From assembly GCF_003121845.1 (NCBI RefSeq), contig NZ_QEWQ01000004.1, forward strand, positions 124,001 to 188,000: a DNA stretch of 64,000 nt, written 5' to 3'. Positions 1 through 9,311 of the stretch are shown piece by piece; positions within the stretch are counted from its first letter, which is position 1, and each line of letters begins with the position of its first letter. Made by a program: the position numbers and the translations under genes. The stretch is from Ignatzschineria ureiclastica. Its GTDB lineage: Bacteria > Pseudomonadota > Gammaproteobacteria > Cardiobacteriales > Wohlfahrtiimonadaceae. The notes beneath the pieces were generated by a model. It worked only from the letters and a program-made list of their open reading frames with translations. It was not told the origin of the DNA and did no database searches.

Positions 1-1
1 A

Positions 2-367
2 AATGAGCAAGATATCACGATTGATGCTCTACCTGTGACTGCTGAACAGTTAGCAGGGCTCTTGACGAGAATTGCAGATAAAACAATCTCTAATAGCATT
101 GCGAAAAAAGTCTTTACGTTAATGATTGAGCGTCAAGCAACAGCGGATGCAATTATTGAAGCGGAAGGTTTAAAACAAGTCACTGATACAGGTGCGATTG
201 AAGCTTGGGTCGATGAAGTCATTGCCAAAAACCCAAAACAAGTAGAGCAATTCAAATCAGGACAGACAAAAATCTTAGGATTCTTTGTGGGTCAAGTGAT
301 GAAATTGAGTCAAGGTAAGGCAGATCCTGCGGCTATTAATGCACTTATTTCTGAAAAGTTGAGCTAA
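2..367 (+). CDS. gatB: GatB C-terminus (Asp/Glu-tRNA amidotransferase subunit B), partial
   Basis: The window opens inside this gene; the frame is open from base 2. The visible ~121 residues match the GatB/YqeY C-terminal domain: an opening VTAEQLAGLL, then RIADKTISNSIAKKVF, and the closing DPAAINALISEKLS. GatB belongs to the GatCAB complex, which amidates misacylated Glu-tRNA(Gln) or Asp-tRNA(Asn). The GTG at base 35 is internal to the domain and not a true start. An inverted repeat begins directly after the stop codon. gatC and gatA would lie upstream, outside the window. Family assignment is confident; completeness cannot be judged. Confidence 0.9.
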   Translation, partial: NEQDITIDALPVTAEQLAGLLTRIADKTISNSIAKKVFTLMIERQATADAIIEAEGLKQVTDTGAIEAWVDEVIAKNPKQVEQFKSGQTKILGFFVGQVMKLSQGKADPAAINALISEKLS

Positions 368-398
368 TAAGTGAATAAGTAGGACGTTTATTCACTTA
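368..398 (+). other. Perfect inverted repeat after gatB
   Basis: An 11-bp perfect inverted repeat (TAAGTGAATAA at 368-378 and its complement at 388-398) with a 9-nt loop starts at the base after the gatB stop. There is no T-run after it, so it may protect the mRNA 3' end or act as a weak terminator. Confidence 0.5.
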
Positions 399-492
399 TA
401 GTCCCAAATAGAGAAATAATTTGCATAAAATTCTATAAAAAGTGATGAAATAATTTCAAAAAGTCAATAAACGTCAATAATTTTCTACAAAG

Positions 493-530
493 AAACCCTT
501 AAATGTTAAAATAGCATTTGAGGGTTTTTT
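493..530 (+). terminator. Rho-independent terminator downstream of gatB
   Basis: A 13-bp stem with one G-T pair (AAACCCTTAAATG / CATTTGAGGGTTT) is followed by six T residues. It is placed to end the gatB transcript. Confidence 0.8.
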
Positions 531-1023
531 ATTTTCTCTTTTTTATTCTCAAGATTTAAAATTTAAATCTGATGTTTTTTTGAGAGATAAAAATTATTTA
601 GCAAAAATAGTTGTTAAAATTCAGTGTGTTATTTGGCTGAGTGTTCTTTTTATCTAATTTCTTATAGTTCTTATATAGTTAAAAAAAGAGAATTTTGTTA
701 ATATTTGCTATACAATAAAAAATAGAAGTCAATTTTATTTGAATATATAAATAATTTTGTTATTATTTGTATGTAAAGTTTATTAAATTTATTAAAAGAT
801 CAAAATTTAGTAAGCTTTCACAAAATAGTAATAATGTTTTATTGTTTTATTAATAATTGTTTTTACTATTCAATAGCAATATATTAATTATAATATTCAG
901 CTTTTTAATTAATAATAACTTGTTGCCGACATATGTATGAACTTTGGAAGTAATGAGCTTTGGAAGAGTTTTATATCTTCAAGATTAATTAAAAAGTTAG
1001 CAGAACAGAAAACGAGGCACGCT
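531..1023. other. AT-rich intergenic region upstream of the DeoR-type regulator
   Basis: About 490 bp of very AT-rich DNA with many TTAATA/TTTATT runs. It probably carries the promoter of the downstream regulator, but I could not single out one promoter or operator. No gene is apparent. Confidence 0.4.
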
Positions 1024-1785
1024 ATGATCCCCATAGAAAGACACGAAGCAATATTATCGGTAGTGGCAGAGAAAGGTATTGCCACCATTAATGAGTTGAT
1101 TGAGCTACTTGATGTATCTCATATGACTATTCGTCGAGATTTGCAGAAGCTGGAAAAGCAGGGGAAGGTGATCACTGTCTCTGGAGGTGTAAAAGCAGCT
1201 GAACGTCTCTCAACGGAACTATCACATAAAGTAAAAGAGACCATTAATGAGGATGGTAAACGACTCATTGGTGCCTTAGCCGCACAAGAAATTCCTGAAA
1301 ATAGCTGTATTTTCTTAGATTCTGGAACTACAACATTGGCCATTGCTCGCCAAATTAAAGATCGAGAAGATCTCACGATTATTACCAATGATTTTATCAT
1401 TATGTACTATCTGATCGAAAATGGCCGGGGTAAGTTGATTCATACAGGTGGCACAGTTTGTAATAAAACAAATTGTAGTATTGGTGAGAGCGCGGCGAGA
1501 GGGATTGAAAATTATCTCATTGATATTGCGTTTGTCTCTACAGCTTCTTGGGGGATCAAAGGAATTTCTACACCAACAGAAGATCGAGTTCCTATTAAAC
1601 GGATTTTACCTGATGTATCTAAACGCTTAATTTTGGTGGCAGATAATAGTAAATATGGCGCTGTAGCGACCTATCTAGCCTTACCAATTAGTGTATTTGA
1701 TACAATCATTACGGATAAATCACTTCCTACCGATATTACGATGATGCTACATAATCGCAACATCACGCTCATTACTGCTGAGTAG
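1024..1785 (+). CDS. DeoR/GlpR-family sugar-responsive transcriptional regulator
   Basis: A 253-residue DeoR-family repressor. The N-terminus MIPIERHEAIL opens a winged helix-turn-helix (about residues 5-60, with VSHMTIRRDLQKLE as recognition region). The DeoRC effector domain follows, with its phosphosugar signature DSGTTT near residue 100. An upstream in-frame ATG at 937 would add 29 residues, but the ATG at 1024 has GAGG seven bases upstream and matches the usual start of the YgbI/GlpR group. There is no adjacent sugar operon, so the target is unknown. It converges with comEC after 29 bp. Confidence 0.85.
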   Translation: MIPIERHEAILSVVAEKGIATINELIELLDVSHMTIRRDLQKLEKQGKVITVSGGVKAAERLSTELSHKVKETINEDGKRLIGALAAQEIPENSCIFLDSGTTTLAIARQIKDREDLTIITNDFIIMYYLIENGRGKLIHTGGTVCNKTNCSIGESAARGIENYLIDIAFVSTASWGIKGISTPTEDRVPIKRILPDVSKRLILVADNSKYGAVATYLALPISVFDTIITDKSLPTDITMMLHNRNITLITAE

Positions 1786-1814
1786 CGATAAGATATCTCT
1801 ATCTGACCAGAACG

Positions 1815-4487
1815 TTACTCTGCTACTTGTAACCAATAGTAACGATATTGATCACGATAATCTTCAAGGCGAAGTTCTAATAGGGACTTCGCCTTTTTAT
1901 TTGTGTAATTAAAAAGGAGTGAGATCGTACTCTGATAGCTATTGTAAATGGGCTGCTGATAACGTTTCATAATTGCCTCAATTTTAGCGTTCATTACTCT
2001 TGTGGAGAAAAGAATCATCGGTTGATGATCGGGGTCTACAGTGGATTCTACGGTAGGTTTATTGAGGGTAGGTATATTGTGAGTAAATTGATTAGAAGAC
2101 CGATTAGAAGATGAACTATGTGATGTGGTATCGCCGGGCAGATCAAAGAGAGAATGAATAGGGAAGTAACGCCGGCCTTGATTAGGGTAGAGAAATACAA
2201 TCTGTCGTTCTGGTGCTTGCTGTTGGGTTAATTCGATATATTGTCGTGTCGCTGACCACTCGTGATCTTCAATATCGGCAATTAGATAGAGATCGATCAT
2301 CCCATAGAGCGTGAGATGAAAAGCGCAACTACTTTGGATCATCGATAAAGGCTTGATCGTATAGTGGGGATTGACCGCCTGTAATTGCCGACAATTGCCG
2401 GCATTATTGATATAGCTCTGTAAAGAAGGTAATGTCCACACAGGTGTATTAGGGTAAGCAGTCAAAACACTTTGCGTACCACCAATGTGCTGTTGATTAT
2501 GTTTAGAGAGAATGAGGGCATCGATATGGGTAATATTGAGATGTCTGAGCGTTGGATGAATAATATTTTTCCCTGCATCAAATTGGCGAAAGCGATTGCC
2601 AGTATCAAATAGCAGTGTGAAATCTGGCATTACCAATAAGAATGAGAGGCCCTCGCCTACCGGCAATTGATACATAGAAAACTGGAGATCAGTTGTCGTA
2701 GTGGTCGTTGAATTATCGTGATCGGACTGATCAGTCTCAGTCAGTTGTTTTTCGTGAGAATGGGAATGATTGGTTACTAATTGATACTGTTGGATACTTC
2801 CTCTCTGAAATAAAGTGTTCGATAGAATAGTTTTATCAATATCAGAAAAGAAGAGATGTAGGGAGATGATTATTGTAATCATTACTGCAATCATTACTGC
2901 AATCGAAATAGTTACAATCTTACTGTTTAATTGAATAATGGAGTATTGACTAGAGGCATTCTTTTTTAAGTAGAAGCGGTATTGCAAGCCTGATAATCGG
3001 GAAATTGTGTGCCGAAGAACAGGAAATAGATAGAGCAATATTAATAAGCTTAAAGTGATTAAGACTGCGATGAAAAGAGGGATTTGCTGAACGTCAATGG
3101 AGGCATAAGGTAGATGCGCGCTCTGCATTATCAAATATTTTAGAACCGTAACCCCTTGATCAGCTATCAGGAGAAATGGGTGCGCGAATATAGGGGTGAT
3201 TAAGTAGAAGATGATGCCCACTAATAACGCCGGCATAATCATAACAGAAGTCCAAGGAATGGCGATGAGATTGATAAAAGGGCTAATGAGTGAAATTTCC
3301 CCAAAGAAACTTGCAGTAAGGGGAATAAGTAATAAGGATAAGACTAATTGCGTGAGTAATAGCGCTTTGATTGGAGATTGGAACAGTCTTGTGCTGAGCG
3401 TTAAAGTCACAACAGCCACAAAAGAGAGCCAAAATCCTGCAGTTAAAAGGGCAAGAGGCATAGATAATAGAATGATACAGAGTGCTAATGCGACACTATG
3501 CAGACTGAAAATAGGTCGATTAATAATCAGTGTGAGCATAGCGACCGAGAACATAATCGCAGCTCGAATGGTGGGGAGACTCATTCCTGCTAAAAGAGCA
3601 TAATTCCACGCGACTATAATTGCAAGAACCGCGGCTAACCGAAAAGGTTCAACGCTTCGTACTTGTAAAAGCCCAAAGAGGATTCTAAATAGGATAAAAG
3701 CATAAAAAGCTGTTAAAGAGAGATGGAGTCCGGAGATTGAAACGAGATGAATCGTGCCTGTTTTCCGAAGGGCTTGCCAATCGTATTGCGTTAATTCATC
3801 TGTTTTACCCACTGATAGCGCACTTAAATAGCCACTATTGTTGTAATTTAGGGAGAGATAAGAGGCAATATTGCTTCTTAGTTGCGAGATTGTACTCGGG
3901 GGAGAGATGAGGATAGGATCTGTCTTAAGTCTACCATAACCTATTGTTTTTCTCGCAAGATACGATAAAATCCGTTCTCGATTACCGGGAATATTACGAA
4001 TAATACGGGGTTTGATATCGAGGATTGCGCTATAGCGAGCCCCCTCTTGCAGTGTTGCTTTAATTTCTGGAGCAATATTGTAGAGCGTCACTTCTGCATC
4101 CCGTAGCATCTCTGATAACGGGGATGAAAGATCGGTATCTTCAGGCGCTTGTATCATTCTAACTTGTGTGATCTCAATAGTGGTACTCGTTGGAGAATGA
4201 TTTCGTAAAATGGTAAATTCACTCTCGATCTGTAAGGGTAAGTGATGTTGAATTTGCCGATATTCAGATAAATATTGTGGATAGATAAAGTAGGCTACCA
4301 ACATTCCTATGAGGAGAAATAGGCTATTTGTGATCGCTATTGTACGGCGTTTTATGAGAGCAATAATCAGCCCGAAGAGGAGTAGTGCTATACTCAAAAA
4401 GAGAACAAATTCTGTAGTAGTCGAATTCCAAGGCGATAAGATTAGCCAGAGAGCGGTAAGCGTCAAAGAGAGTGCGATTAGAATCAT
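1815..4487 (-). CDS. comEC: ComEC/Rec2 DNA-uptake channel protein
   Basis: At 890 residues this resembles the ComEC/Rec2 family, the inner-membrane channel that passes single-stranded DNA into the cytoplasm during transformation. Two N-terminal membrane segments precede a soluble domain. The Competence domain (about residues 215-480, with SISGLHLSLTAFY) has multiple hydrophobic helices. A metallo-beta-lactamase-like domain occupies the C-terminal third. Its metal motif, usually SHxDxDHxGG, reads SKHNQQHIGG around residue 660, so several metal ligands are replaced. Ser/Thr/His-rich insertions occur at about residues 570-600 and 810-830. Transcribed alone and convergent with the DeoR-type gene. 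Whether it still supports uptake is uncertain. Confidence 0.85.
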   Translation of the reverse strand: MILIALSLTLTALWLILSPWNSTTTEFVLFLSIALLLFGLIIALIKRRTIAITNSLFLLIGMLVAYFIYPQYLSEYRQIQHHLPLQIESEFTILRNHSPTSTTIEITQVRMIQAPEDTDLSSPLSEMLRDAEVTLYNIAPEIKATLQEGARYSAILDIKPRIIRNIPGNRERILSYLARKTIGYGRLKTDPILISPPSTISQLRSNIASYLSLNYNNSGYLSALSVGKTDELTQYDWQALRKTGTIHLVSISGLHLSLTAFYAFILFRILFGLLQVRSVEPFRLAAVLAIIVAWNYALLAGMSLPTIRAAIMFSVAMLTLIINRPIFSLHSVALALCIILLSMPLALLTAGFWLSFVAVVTLTLSTRLFQSPIKALLLTQLVLSLLLIPLTASFFGEISLISPFINLIAIPWTSVMIMPALLVGIIFYLITPIFAHPFLLIADQGVTVLKYLIMQSAHLPYASIDVQQIPLFIAVLITLSLLILLYLFPVLRHTISRLSGLQYRFYLKKNASSQYSIIQLNSKIVTISIAVMIAVMITIIISLHLFFSDIDKTILSNTLFQRGSIQQYQLVTNHSHSHEKQLTETDQSDHDNSTTTTTTDLQFSMYQLPVGEGLSFLLVMPDFTLLFDTGNRFRQFDAGKNIIHPTLRHLNITHIDALILSKHNQQHIGGTQSVLTAYPNTPVWTLPSLQSYINNAGNCRQLQAVNPHYTIKPLSMIQSSCAFHLTLYGMIDLYLIADIEDHEWSATRQYIELTQQQAPERQIVFLYPNQGRRYFPIHSLFDLPGDTTSHSSSSNRSSNQFTHNIPTLNKPTVESTVDPDHQPMILFSTRVMNAKIEAIMKRYQQPIYNSYQSTISLLFNYTNKKAKSLLELRLEDYRDQYRYYWLQVAE

Positions 4488-4681
4488 ACGATAGGTTAAA
4501 AATATTGGGGAATGAGAAATGCGTAATTATCGATGTTTCTTTAAAGCATAGTTATAATTGCATAAATGGGGGAAGCATATTGCTTAAATAGCTTGAAAAT
4601 AAGCGATACTAACGATAGTAGTTCAAGGATTAAAATTAGAGGCGTAGAACAGAAGATGGAGGTAGAAGATTGGGATAGAAG

Positions 4682-5128
4682 ATGGGTCAGAAAATAAATA
4701 AAAAACAGAAAAAACAGGGAACCGGTCTAATCTGTCCTTGCCGTGTGAGTGAGACTACAATCGGGCCTCAATATCGTGAGTGTTGTGAGCCTTATCATCA
4801 AGGGGCAAAGAGTGTGCTAACAGCGGAAGCATTGATGCGTTCCCGTTTCTCCGCCTTTGCGCTGAATTTAACGGATTATCTTTTGGCGAGTTGGCATAGC
4901 AGTACAAGGCCGGAAGACATTGAAGATCAACAAGATGTTCAATGGTTTTATCTCAAAATATTGGCAACCGAATCGACTATAGATCCCATAACAGAACAAA
5001 AGGTGGATTATGTGACATTTGAAACTCGTTACCGCTTTGATGGAAAGGTTGGGAAATTTCGAGAGAAGAGTCGATTTATTCAAGAAGAGAATCAACTACG
5101 GTATATTGATGGGATTTTCCTTGATTAG
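4682..5128 (+). CDS. YchJ-like protein (SEC-C motif, NTF2-like)
   Basis: A 148-residue protein of the UPF0225/YchJ family. The N-terminal SEC-C type metal-binding cluster is visible as CPC at residues 19-21 and ECC near 37, after a lysine-rich start. An NTF2-like fold region follows (AEALMRSRFSAFAL, then DYLLASWHSSTRPE). The C-terminal part ends FREKSRFIQEENQLRYIDGI, also typical. The biochemical role of this family is poorly defined; SEC-C motifs bind zinc and often mediate protein contacts. It stands alone between comEC (divergent) and ilvD. Confidence 0.8.
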   Translation: MGQKINKKQKKQGTGLICPCRVSETTIGPQYRECCEPYHQGAKSVLTAEALMRSRFSAFALNLTDYLLASWHSSTRPEDIEDQQDVQWFYLKILATESTIDPITEQKVDYVTFETRYRFDGKVGKFREKSRFIQEENQLRYIDGIFLD

Positions 5129-5375
5129 AGACTACTCACTGATCATTTTTTCGGTAATTTTTTTTGCTAATTACTAGAGATCATTTCGGATGCGTATTAC
5201 CTATTCAGTTTGAGTGCTGTTTTTTTGATAGCTATTTGCACTAAATTACTCGAGTCATCTATTTCAATTCAAGTTTGATAGTGGTAATTTTAATAGGATA
5301 CGTGAAAAGATGATCAAGTTGAGACAATAATAACTAACTTTTTAACACTATAGAATAATACACAGAGGAAAGACA

Positions 5376-7229
5376 ATGGTTCACAACCCTAAATATCGGT
5401 CACATACATCCACTCAAGGTCGAAATATGGCAGGTGCGCGTTCACTATGGCGTGCTACGGGGATGAAAGATGAGGATTTTAAAAAGCCTATTATTGCGAT
5501 CGCGAACTCATTTACACAATTTGTACCAGGTCACGTTCATTTAAAAGATCTAGGGCAGATGGTTGCAAGAGAGATTGAGGCGGCCGGTGGTGTTGCAAAA
5601 GAATTTAATACGATTGCCGTTGATGATGGAATCGCAATGGGGCACGATGGAATGCTCTACTCATTACCGAGTCGAGATCTGATAGCCGATTCTGTGGAAT
5701 ATATGGTCAATGCCCATTGTGCCGATGCTTTAATCTGTATTTCAAACTGCGATAAGATTACGCCGGGAATGTTAATGGCATCATTAAGGCTCAATATCCC
5801 AACTATTTTTGTTTCAGGTGGTCCGATGGAAGCGGGGAAAGTCTTGTGGGATGGTGAGAATTTAAAACTTGATCTTGTAGATGCGATGGTAATGGCGGCA
5901 AGTGATGATGCTCCAGATGATAAAGTCTCTGCCATTGAGAGTGCGGCTTGCCCAACTTGTGGCTCATGTTCAGGAATGTTTACAGCAAACTCAATGAACT
6001 GTTTAACAGAAGCCTTAGGGCTTTCATTGCCGGGCAATGGTTCATTATTAGCAACGCATGCGCGTCGGAAGGAACTCTTTTTAGAAGCTGCAAGAACGAT
6101 TGTGAAGATCACAAAAGATTATTATGAGAATGGAAATGATCAAGTATTGCCTCGCTCTATTGTTAATTTTAAAGCATTTGAAAATGCGATGATGCTCGAT
6201 ATTGCAATGGGCGGATCTAGTAATACTGTACTTCATCTTTTAGCAGCAGCCCATGAGGCAGATGTACCATTTTCAATGCAAGATATTGATCGTCTTTCTC
6301 GTAAAGTGCCACATCTTTCAAAGGTATCGCCATCAACGCATCTCTATCATATGGAAGATGTCCATCGTGCCGGCGGTATCTACGGTATTTTAGGAGAATT
6401 AGATCGAGCGGGATTATTACATACAGAACAGCCGACAGTTGCTGCACCCTCATTGAAAGAAGCCTTAAATGAGTGGGATATCGTTCGCTCTGAAAAACAT
6501 CATGATTTTTATCGTGCGGCACCAGGCGGCGTTCGTACTACAGAAGCTTTTTCACAAGATCGTTATTTTGATTCGCTCGATCTCAATCGGGAAAGTGGTT
6601 GTATTCGGGATATTACGCATGCTTATAGCCAAGATGGCGGTATTGCTATTCTTTATGGTAACTTGGCGACAGATGGTTGTATCGTCAAGACCGCTGGAGT
6701 TGATGCATCGATCCTTAAATTTACCGGTAAAGCGCGTGTATATGAGAGTCAAGATAGTGCTGTTGCTGGAATTTTAGGCGATGAAGTAAAACCTTGGGAA
6801 GTGGTCATTATCCGTTATGAAGGCCCGAAAGGGGGACCAGGTATGCAAGAGATGCTCTATCCCACTTCTTATTTGAAGAGTAAAAAGATCGATGCAGAGT
6901 GTGCACTTTTAACAGATGGTCGATTCTCAGGCGGTACTTCAGGGCTCTCTATTGGACACGTTTCTCCAGAAGCAGCAGATGGTGGATTAATTGCGGTTGT
7001 TGAGAATGGAGATGAGATTATTATCGATATTCCTAATCGCTCAATTCATTTAAATGTGGATGAACAAACATTAAAGGTAAGATTAGAAGCACAACGAGCA
7101 AAAGGATTTAAACCTGCAGAAGTGCGAGCTCGTAAGGTGTCAAATGCACTTAAAGTTTATGGCGCATTGGCCACTTCGGCTGCTTTTGGAGCAGTGCGCG
7201 ATGTTTCGCGGTTAGAGCAATTGAAGTAG
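5376..7229 (+). CDS. ilvD: Dihydroxy-acid dehydratase
   Basis: IlvD, 617 residues, close to the E. coli enzyme in length. It converts 2,3-dihydroxy-isovalerate and 2,3-dihydroxy-3-methylvalerate into the 2-keto acid precursors of valine and isoleucine. The iron-sulfur ligands are visible in [12 protein letters not shown] (C122) and [11 protein letters not shown] (C195). The C-terminal [14 protein letters not shown] motif is intact. The ATG is preceded by AGAGGAAAGAC, a good ribosome-binding site. No other ilv genes are nearby, so it is probably monocistronic. The next feature is a tRNA after about 170 bp. Confidence 0.97.
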   Translation: MVHNPKYRSHTSTQGRNMAGARSLWRATGMKDEDFKKPIIAIANSFTQFVPGHVHLKDLGQMVAREIEAAGGVAKEFNTIAVDDGIAMGHDGMLYSLPSRDLIADSVEYMVNAHCADALICISNCDKITPGMLMASLRLNIPTIFVSGGPMEAGKVLWDGENLKLDLVDAMVMAASDDAPDDKVSAIESAACPTCGSCSGMFTANSMNCLTEALGLSLPGNGSLLATHARRKELFLEAARTIVKITKDYYENGNDQVLPRSIVNFKAFENAMMLDIAMGGSSNTVLHLLAAAHEADVPFSMQDIDRLSRKVPHLSKVSPSTHLYHMEDVHRAGGIYGILGELDRAGLLHTEQPTVAAPSLKEALNEWDIVRSEKHHDFYRAAPGGVRTTEAFSQDRYFDSLDLNRESGCIRDITHAYSQDGGIAILYGNLATDGCIVKTAGVDASILKFTGKARVYESQDSAVAGILGDEVKPWEVVIIRYEGPKGGPGMQEMLYPTSYLKSKKIDAECALLTDGRFSGGTSGLSIGHVSPEAADGGLIAVVENGDEIIIDIPNRSIHLNVDEQTLKVRLEAQRAKGFKPAEVRARKVSNALKVYGALATSAAFGAVRDVSRLEQLK

Positions 7230-7364
7230 AATAATAGTGTGTAATGAAATCTATTTATTTCCTTATATTATAAATGTGAGTTATTAAATAATATTCAAAT
7301 AAGAGTGAAGTTATTGATATATTAGGGTTTATATTTGGTGAATAAACTTTATTCATAATAGGAC

Positions 7365-7392
7365 TTGCGAAAATTAAAATATTCGATAGAAT
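7365..7392 (+). promoter_or_regulatory. Promoter of first tRNA-Asn gene
   Basis: TTGCGA (-35, 7365-7370), a 16-bp spacer and TAGAAT (-10, 7387-7392) lie 12 bp upstream of the mature tRNA start, as expected for a stable-RNA gene. Confidence 0.65.
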
Positions 7393-7403
7393 AGTCTCTC
7401 AAT

Positions 7404-7480
7404 TCCTCGATAGCTCAGTTGGTAGTAGCACTTGACTGTTAATCAAGGGGTCCCTGGTTCGAGCCCAGGTCGAGGAGCCA
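7404..7480 (+). tRNA. tRNA-Asn (GUU), copy 1
   Basis: A 77-nt cloverleaf. The acceptor TCCTCGA pairs with TCGAGGA, the discriminator is G and CCA is encoded. The anticodon stem CTTGA/TCAAG encloses the loop CTGTTAA with anticodon GTT (Asn). The T arm reads CCTGG-TTCGAGC-CCAGG. The D loop is one base longer than in the common form. It is identical to the copy at 7785. Confidence 0.95.
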
Positions 7481-7485
7481 GATAG

Positions 7486-7518
7486 AAACCGAAGTAGCGA
7501 AAGTTACTTCGGTTTTTT
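7486..7518 (+). terminator. Terminator of first tRNA-Asn
   Basis: The stem AAACCGAAGTA / TACTTCGGTTT with a short loop ends in a T-run six bases after CCA. Confidence 0.85.
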
Positions 7519-7555
7519 ATTAGCGGACTATTGAGAGCCATTCAGTTTAGATTGA

Positions 7556-7716
7556 TATAGTAAGATCGGCTCAAAATAAGCGACATTTAAATGCTGGCGT
7601 ATCAGCTGATTGAGGCGAGGAAGCTATTCTATCTGGCATCTTGTAAGTGTTGTTTAATATAGTTTGATATTTTTTTAAACTCCATATTAGCTATATAAAA
7701 AACATTTTTGTTAAAA
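7556..7716 (-). repeat. Decayed MITE-like element (copy h)
   Basis: It starts TATAGTAAGATCGG and carries a recognisable reversed core (GGAAGCTATTCTATCTGGCAT, then CTTGTAAGTGTTGTTTA) matching the reversed copy at 53725. The distal end is eroded, so the right boundary is approximate. It lies between the two tRNA-Asn genes. Confidence 0.65.
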
Positions 7717-7745
7717 AAATGCACGATATTTTTTAGGCTTGGGGC

Positions 7746-7773
7746 TTGTATATCATTTTAAAATCCGTATAAT
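7746..7773 (+). promoter_or_regulatory. Promoter of second tRNA-Asn gene
   Basis: TTGTAT (7746-7751), a 16-bp spacer and a perfect TATAAT (7768-7773), 11 bp before the mature tRNA. The sequence differs from the promoter of copy 1, so the promoter was not part of a recent duplication. Confidence 0.7.
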
Positions 7774-7784
7774 TGATTTCCTAT

Positions 7785-7861
7785 TCCTCGATAGCTCAGT
7801 TGGTAGTAGCACTTGACTGTTAATCAAGGGGTCCCTGGTTCGAGCCCAGGTCGAGGAGCCA
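7785..7861 (+). tRNA. tRNA-Asn (GUU), copy 2
   Basis: Identical in all 77 nt to the gene at 7404, with the same encoded CCA and anticodon GTT, followed by a nearly identical terminator. Confidence 0.95.
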
Positions 7862-7868
7862 AATAGAG

Positions 7869-7899
7869 ACCGAAGTAGCGAAAGTTACTTCGGTTTTTT
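7869..7899 (+). terminator. Terminator of second tRNA-Asn
   Basis: ACCGAAGTA / TACTTCGGT stem plus T6, nearly identical to the terminator of the first copy. Confidence 0.85.
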
Positions 7900-8150
7900 A
7901 TTATCCAAAGTATTTATAGCGTGGCTGATTGAATACAGTAACGGGTTAAAAAGATCGGGCAGTACTTTTCATCGAGAGATTGAAAGAGGGGGTAGTTACT
8001 TGCTATAGTAGTCGATCAGTAGTTTTGTAAGCTCATAATAGATCAGAATCGTGACTCACATTACTCAATAAGTAGAGATCCGTAAGAGTAGTATAATCCG
8101 TAAATATTAATGATACGCTCGGAAGCGTGCCTTTAGGGAATAGAGAGAGC

Positions 8151-9281
8151 ATGAGTGCAAGCACACACGAAATTAAAGAGTATGAATTAAAGCATCGCGG
8201 GCAAATTAAGCGTTTAACCAATAAGACTTTTAAATTTGATGAACGAATTGGCCAAGGCTGGTTTTCGGCCGTCTACTTTTTGAAAACAGCAGAAATTGCT
8301 AAGCAGTGGGCACCGGAGCGTATTGTCACAATGCAATTTTTTCAGCGCAAAAATGGGGCTGTACTTTGTGGGATTGATGAAGCGATCTCTCTGCTGCATA
8401 CCTTTGCTCAAAATCCAGAAAAGCTCGAAATTTGGGCGCTCAATGATGGAGATCGTATTGACGCCTATGAAACGGTACTCACTATTACCGGTAATTATCA
8501 GGATTTTGGTTTTTTAGAAGGGATTATTGATGGCACACTTGCGCGCCGGACTTCTGTGGCAACTCATGTGCTGGAAGTTGTTGAGGCTGCCGGTGAAAAA
8601 GAGGTGATCTTTATGGGCGATCGGGACGATCATTTTAGTCAACAGGCAGGCGATGGGTATGCGGCATTTATTGGTGGATCTACCGCACAAGCTACGCATG
8701 CGATGAATGAATGGTGGGGGATTGAAGGATTAGGTACTATGCCTCATGCCTTGATTCAGCTCTTCAACGGCGATACCTTAGAAGCGGCGAAAGCATACCA
8801 TAAGACCTTTCCTAATGATAAGTTAATGGTGTTAGTGGATTACAATAATGATGCGATTGAAGAGTCATTGAGAGTTGCGCGTCACTTTGGAGAGAAGCTT
8901 TCGGCAGTGCGCATTGATACTTCTAATACGATGGTTGATCAATATTTTATGCGTCATCAAGATCAATTAGGCACCTTTGATCCTCGAGGGACGAATCCTA
9001 CACTTATTTTTGCATTACGGGAGGCGCTCGATAGAGAAGGATTCCATAATGTGAAAATCGTTGTGAGTGGGGGATTTAATGCCGAGAAAATTGCGCATTT
9101 TGAAAAGCAAAATACACCTGTAGATCTCTATGGTGTCGGTTCTAGTTTACTGAAGGTAAATATTAGTTTTACCGGGGATAATGTGCTGTTAGATGGCAAG
9201 ATGCAGGCTAAGGCAGGTCGTAAGTACCGACCTAACCCGCGTTTAGAACAAGTTTTTTACAACGAGAATGAAGTAAAATAA
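8151..9281 (+). CDS. Nicotinate phosphoribosyltransferase family enzyme
   Basis: This 376-residue protein belongs to the NAPRTase/quinolinate phosphoribosyltransferase superfamily, which joins nicotinate to PRPP to give nicotinate mononucleotide in NAD salvage. Visible features are the N-terminal FDERIGQGWFSAVYFLKT, a central segment with DNNDAIEESLRVA, and a C-terminal VVSGGFNAEKIAHFEK and YGVGSSLLK in the phosphate-binding half of the barrel. It differs from E. coli PncB and resembles the shorter form. A GTG at 8127 would extend it by eight residues; the ATG at 8151 after AGAGAGAG is preferred. nadE follows 30 bp downstream, probably in the same transcript. Confidence 0.85.
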   Translation: MSASTHEIKEYELKHRGQIKRLTNKTFKFDERIGQGWFSAVYFLKTAEIAKQWAPERIVTMQFFQRKNGAVLCGIDEAISLLHTFAQNPEKLEIWALNDGDRIDAYETVLTITGNYQDFGFLEGIIDGTLARRTSVATHVLEVVEAAGEKEVIFMGDRDDHFSQQAGDGYAAFIGGSTAQATHAMNEWWGIEGLGTMPHALIQLFNGDTLEAAKAYHKTFPNDKLMVLVDYNNDAIEESLRVARHFGEKLSAVRIDTSNTMVDQYFMRHQDQLGTFDPRGTNPTLIFALREALDREGFHNVKIVVSGGFNAEKIAHFEKQNTPVDLYGVGSSLLKVNISFTGDNVLLDGKMQAKAGRKYRPNPRLEQVFYNENEVK

Positions 9282-9311
9282 GCTGCACAATAAGTTCCCC
9301 AATAAGGCTCA

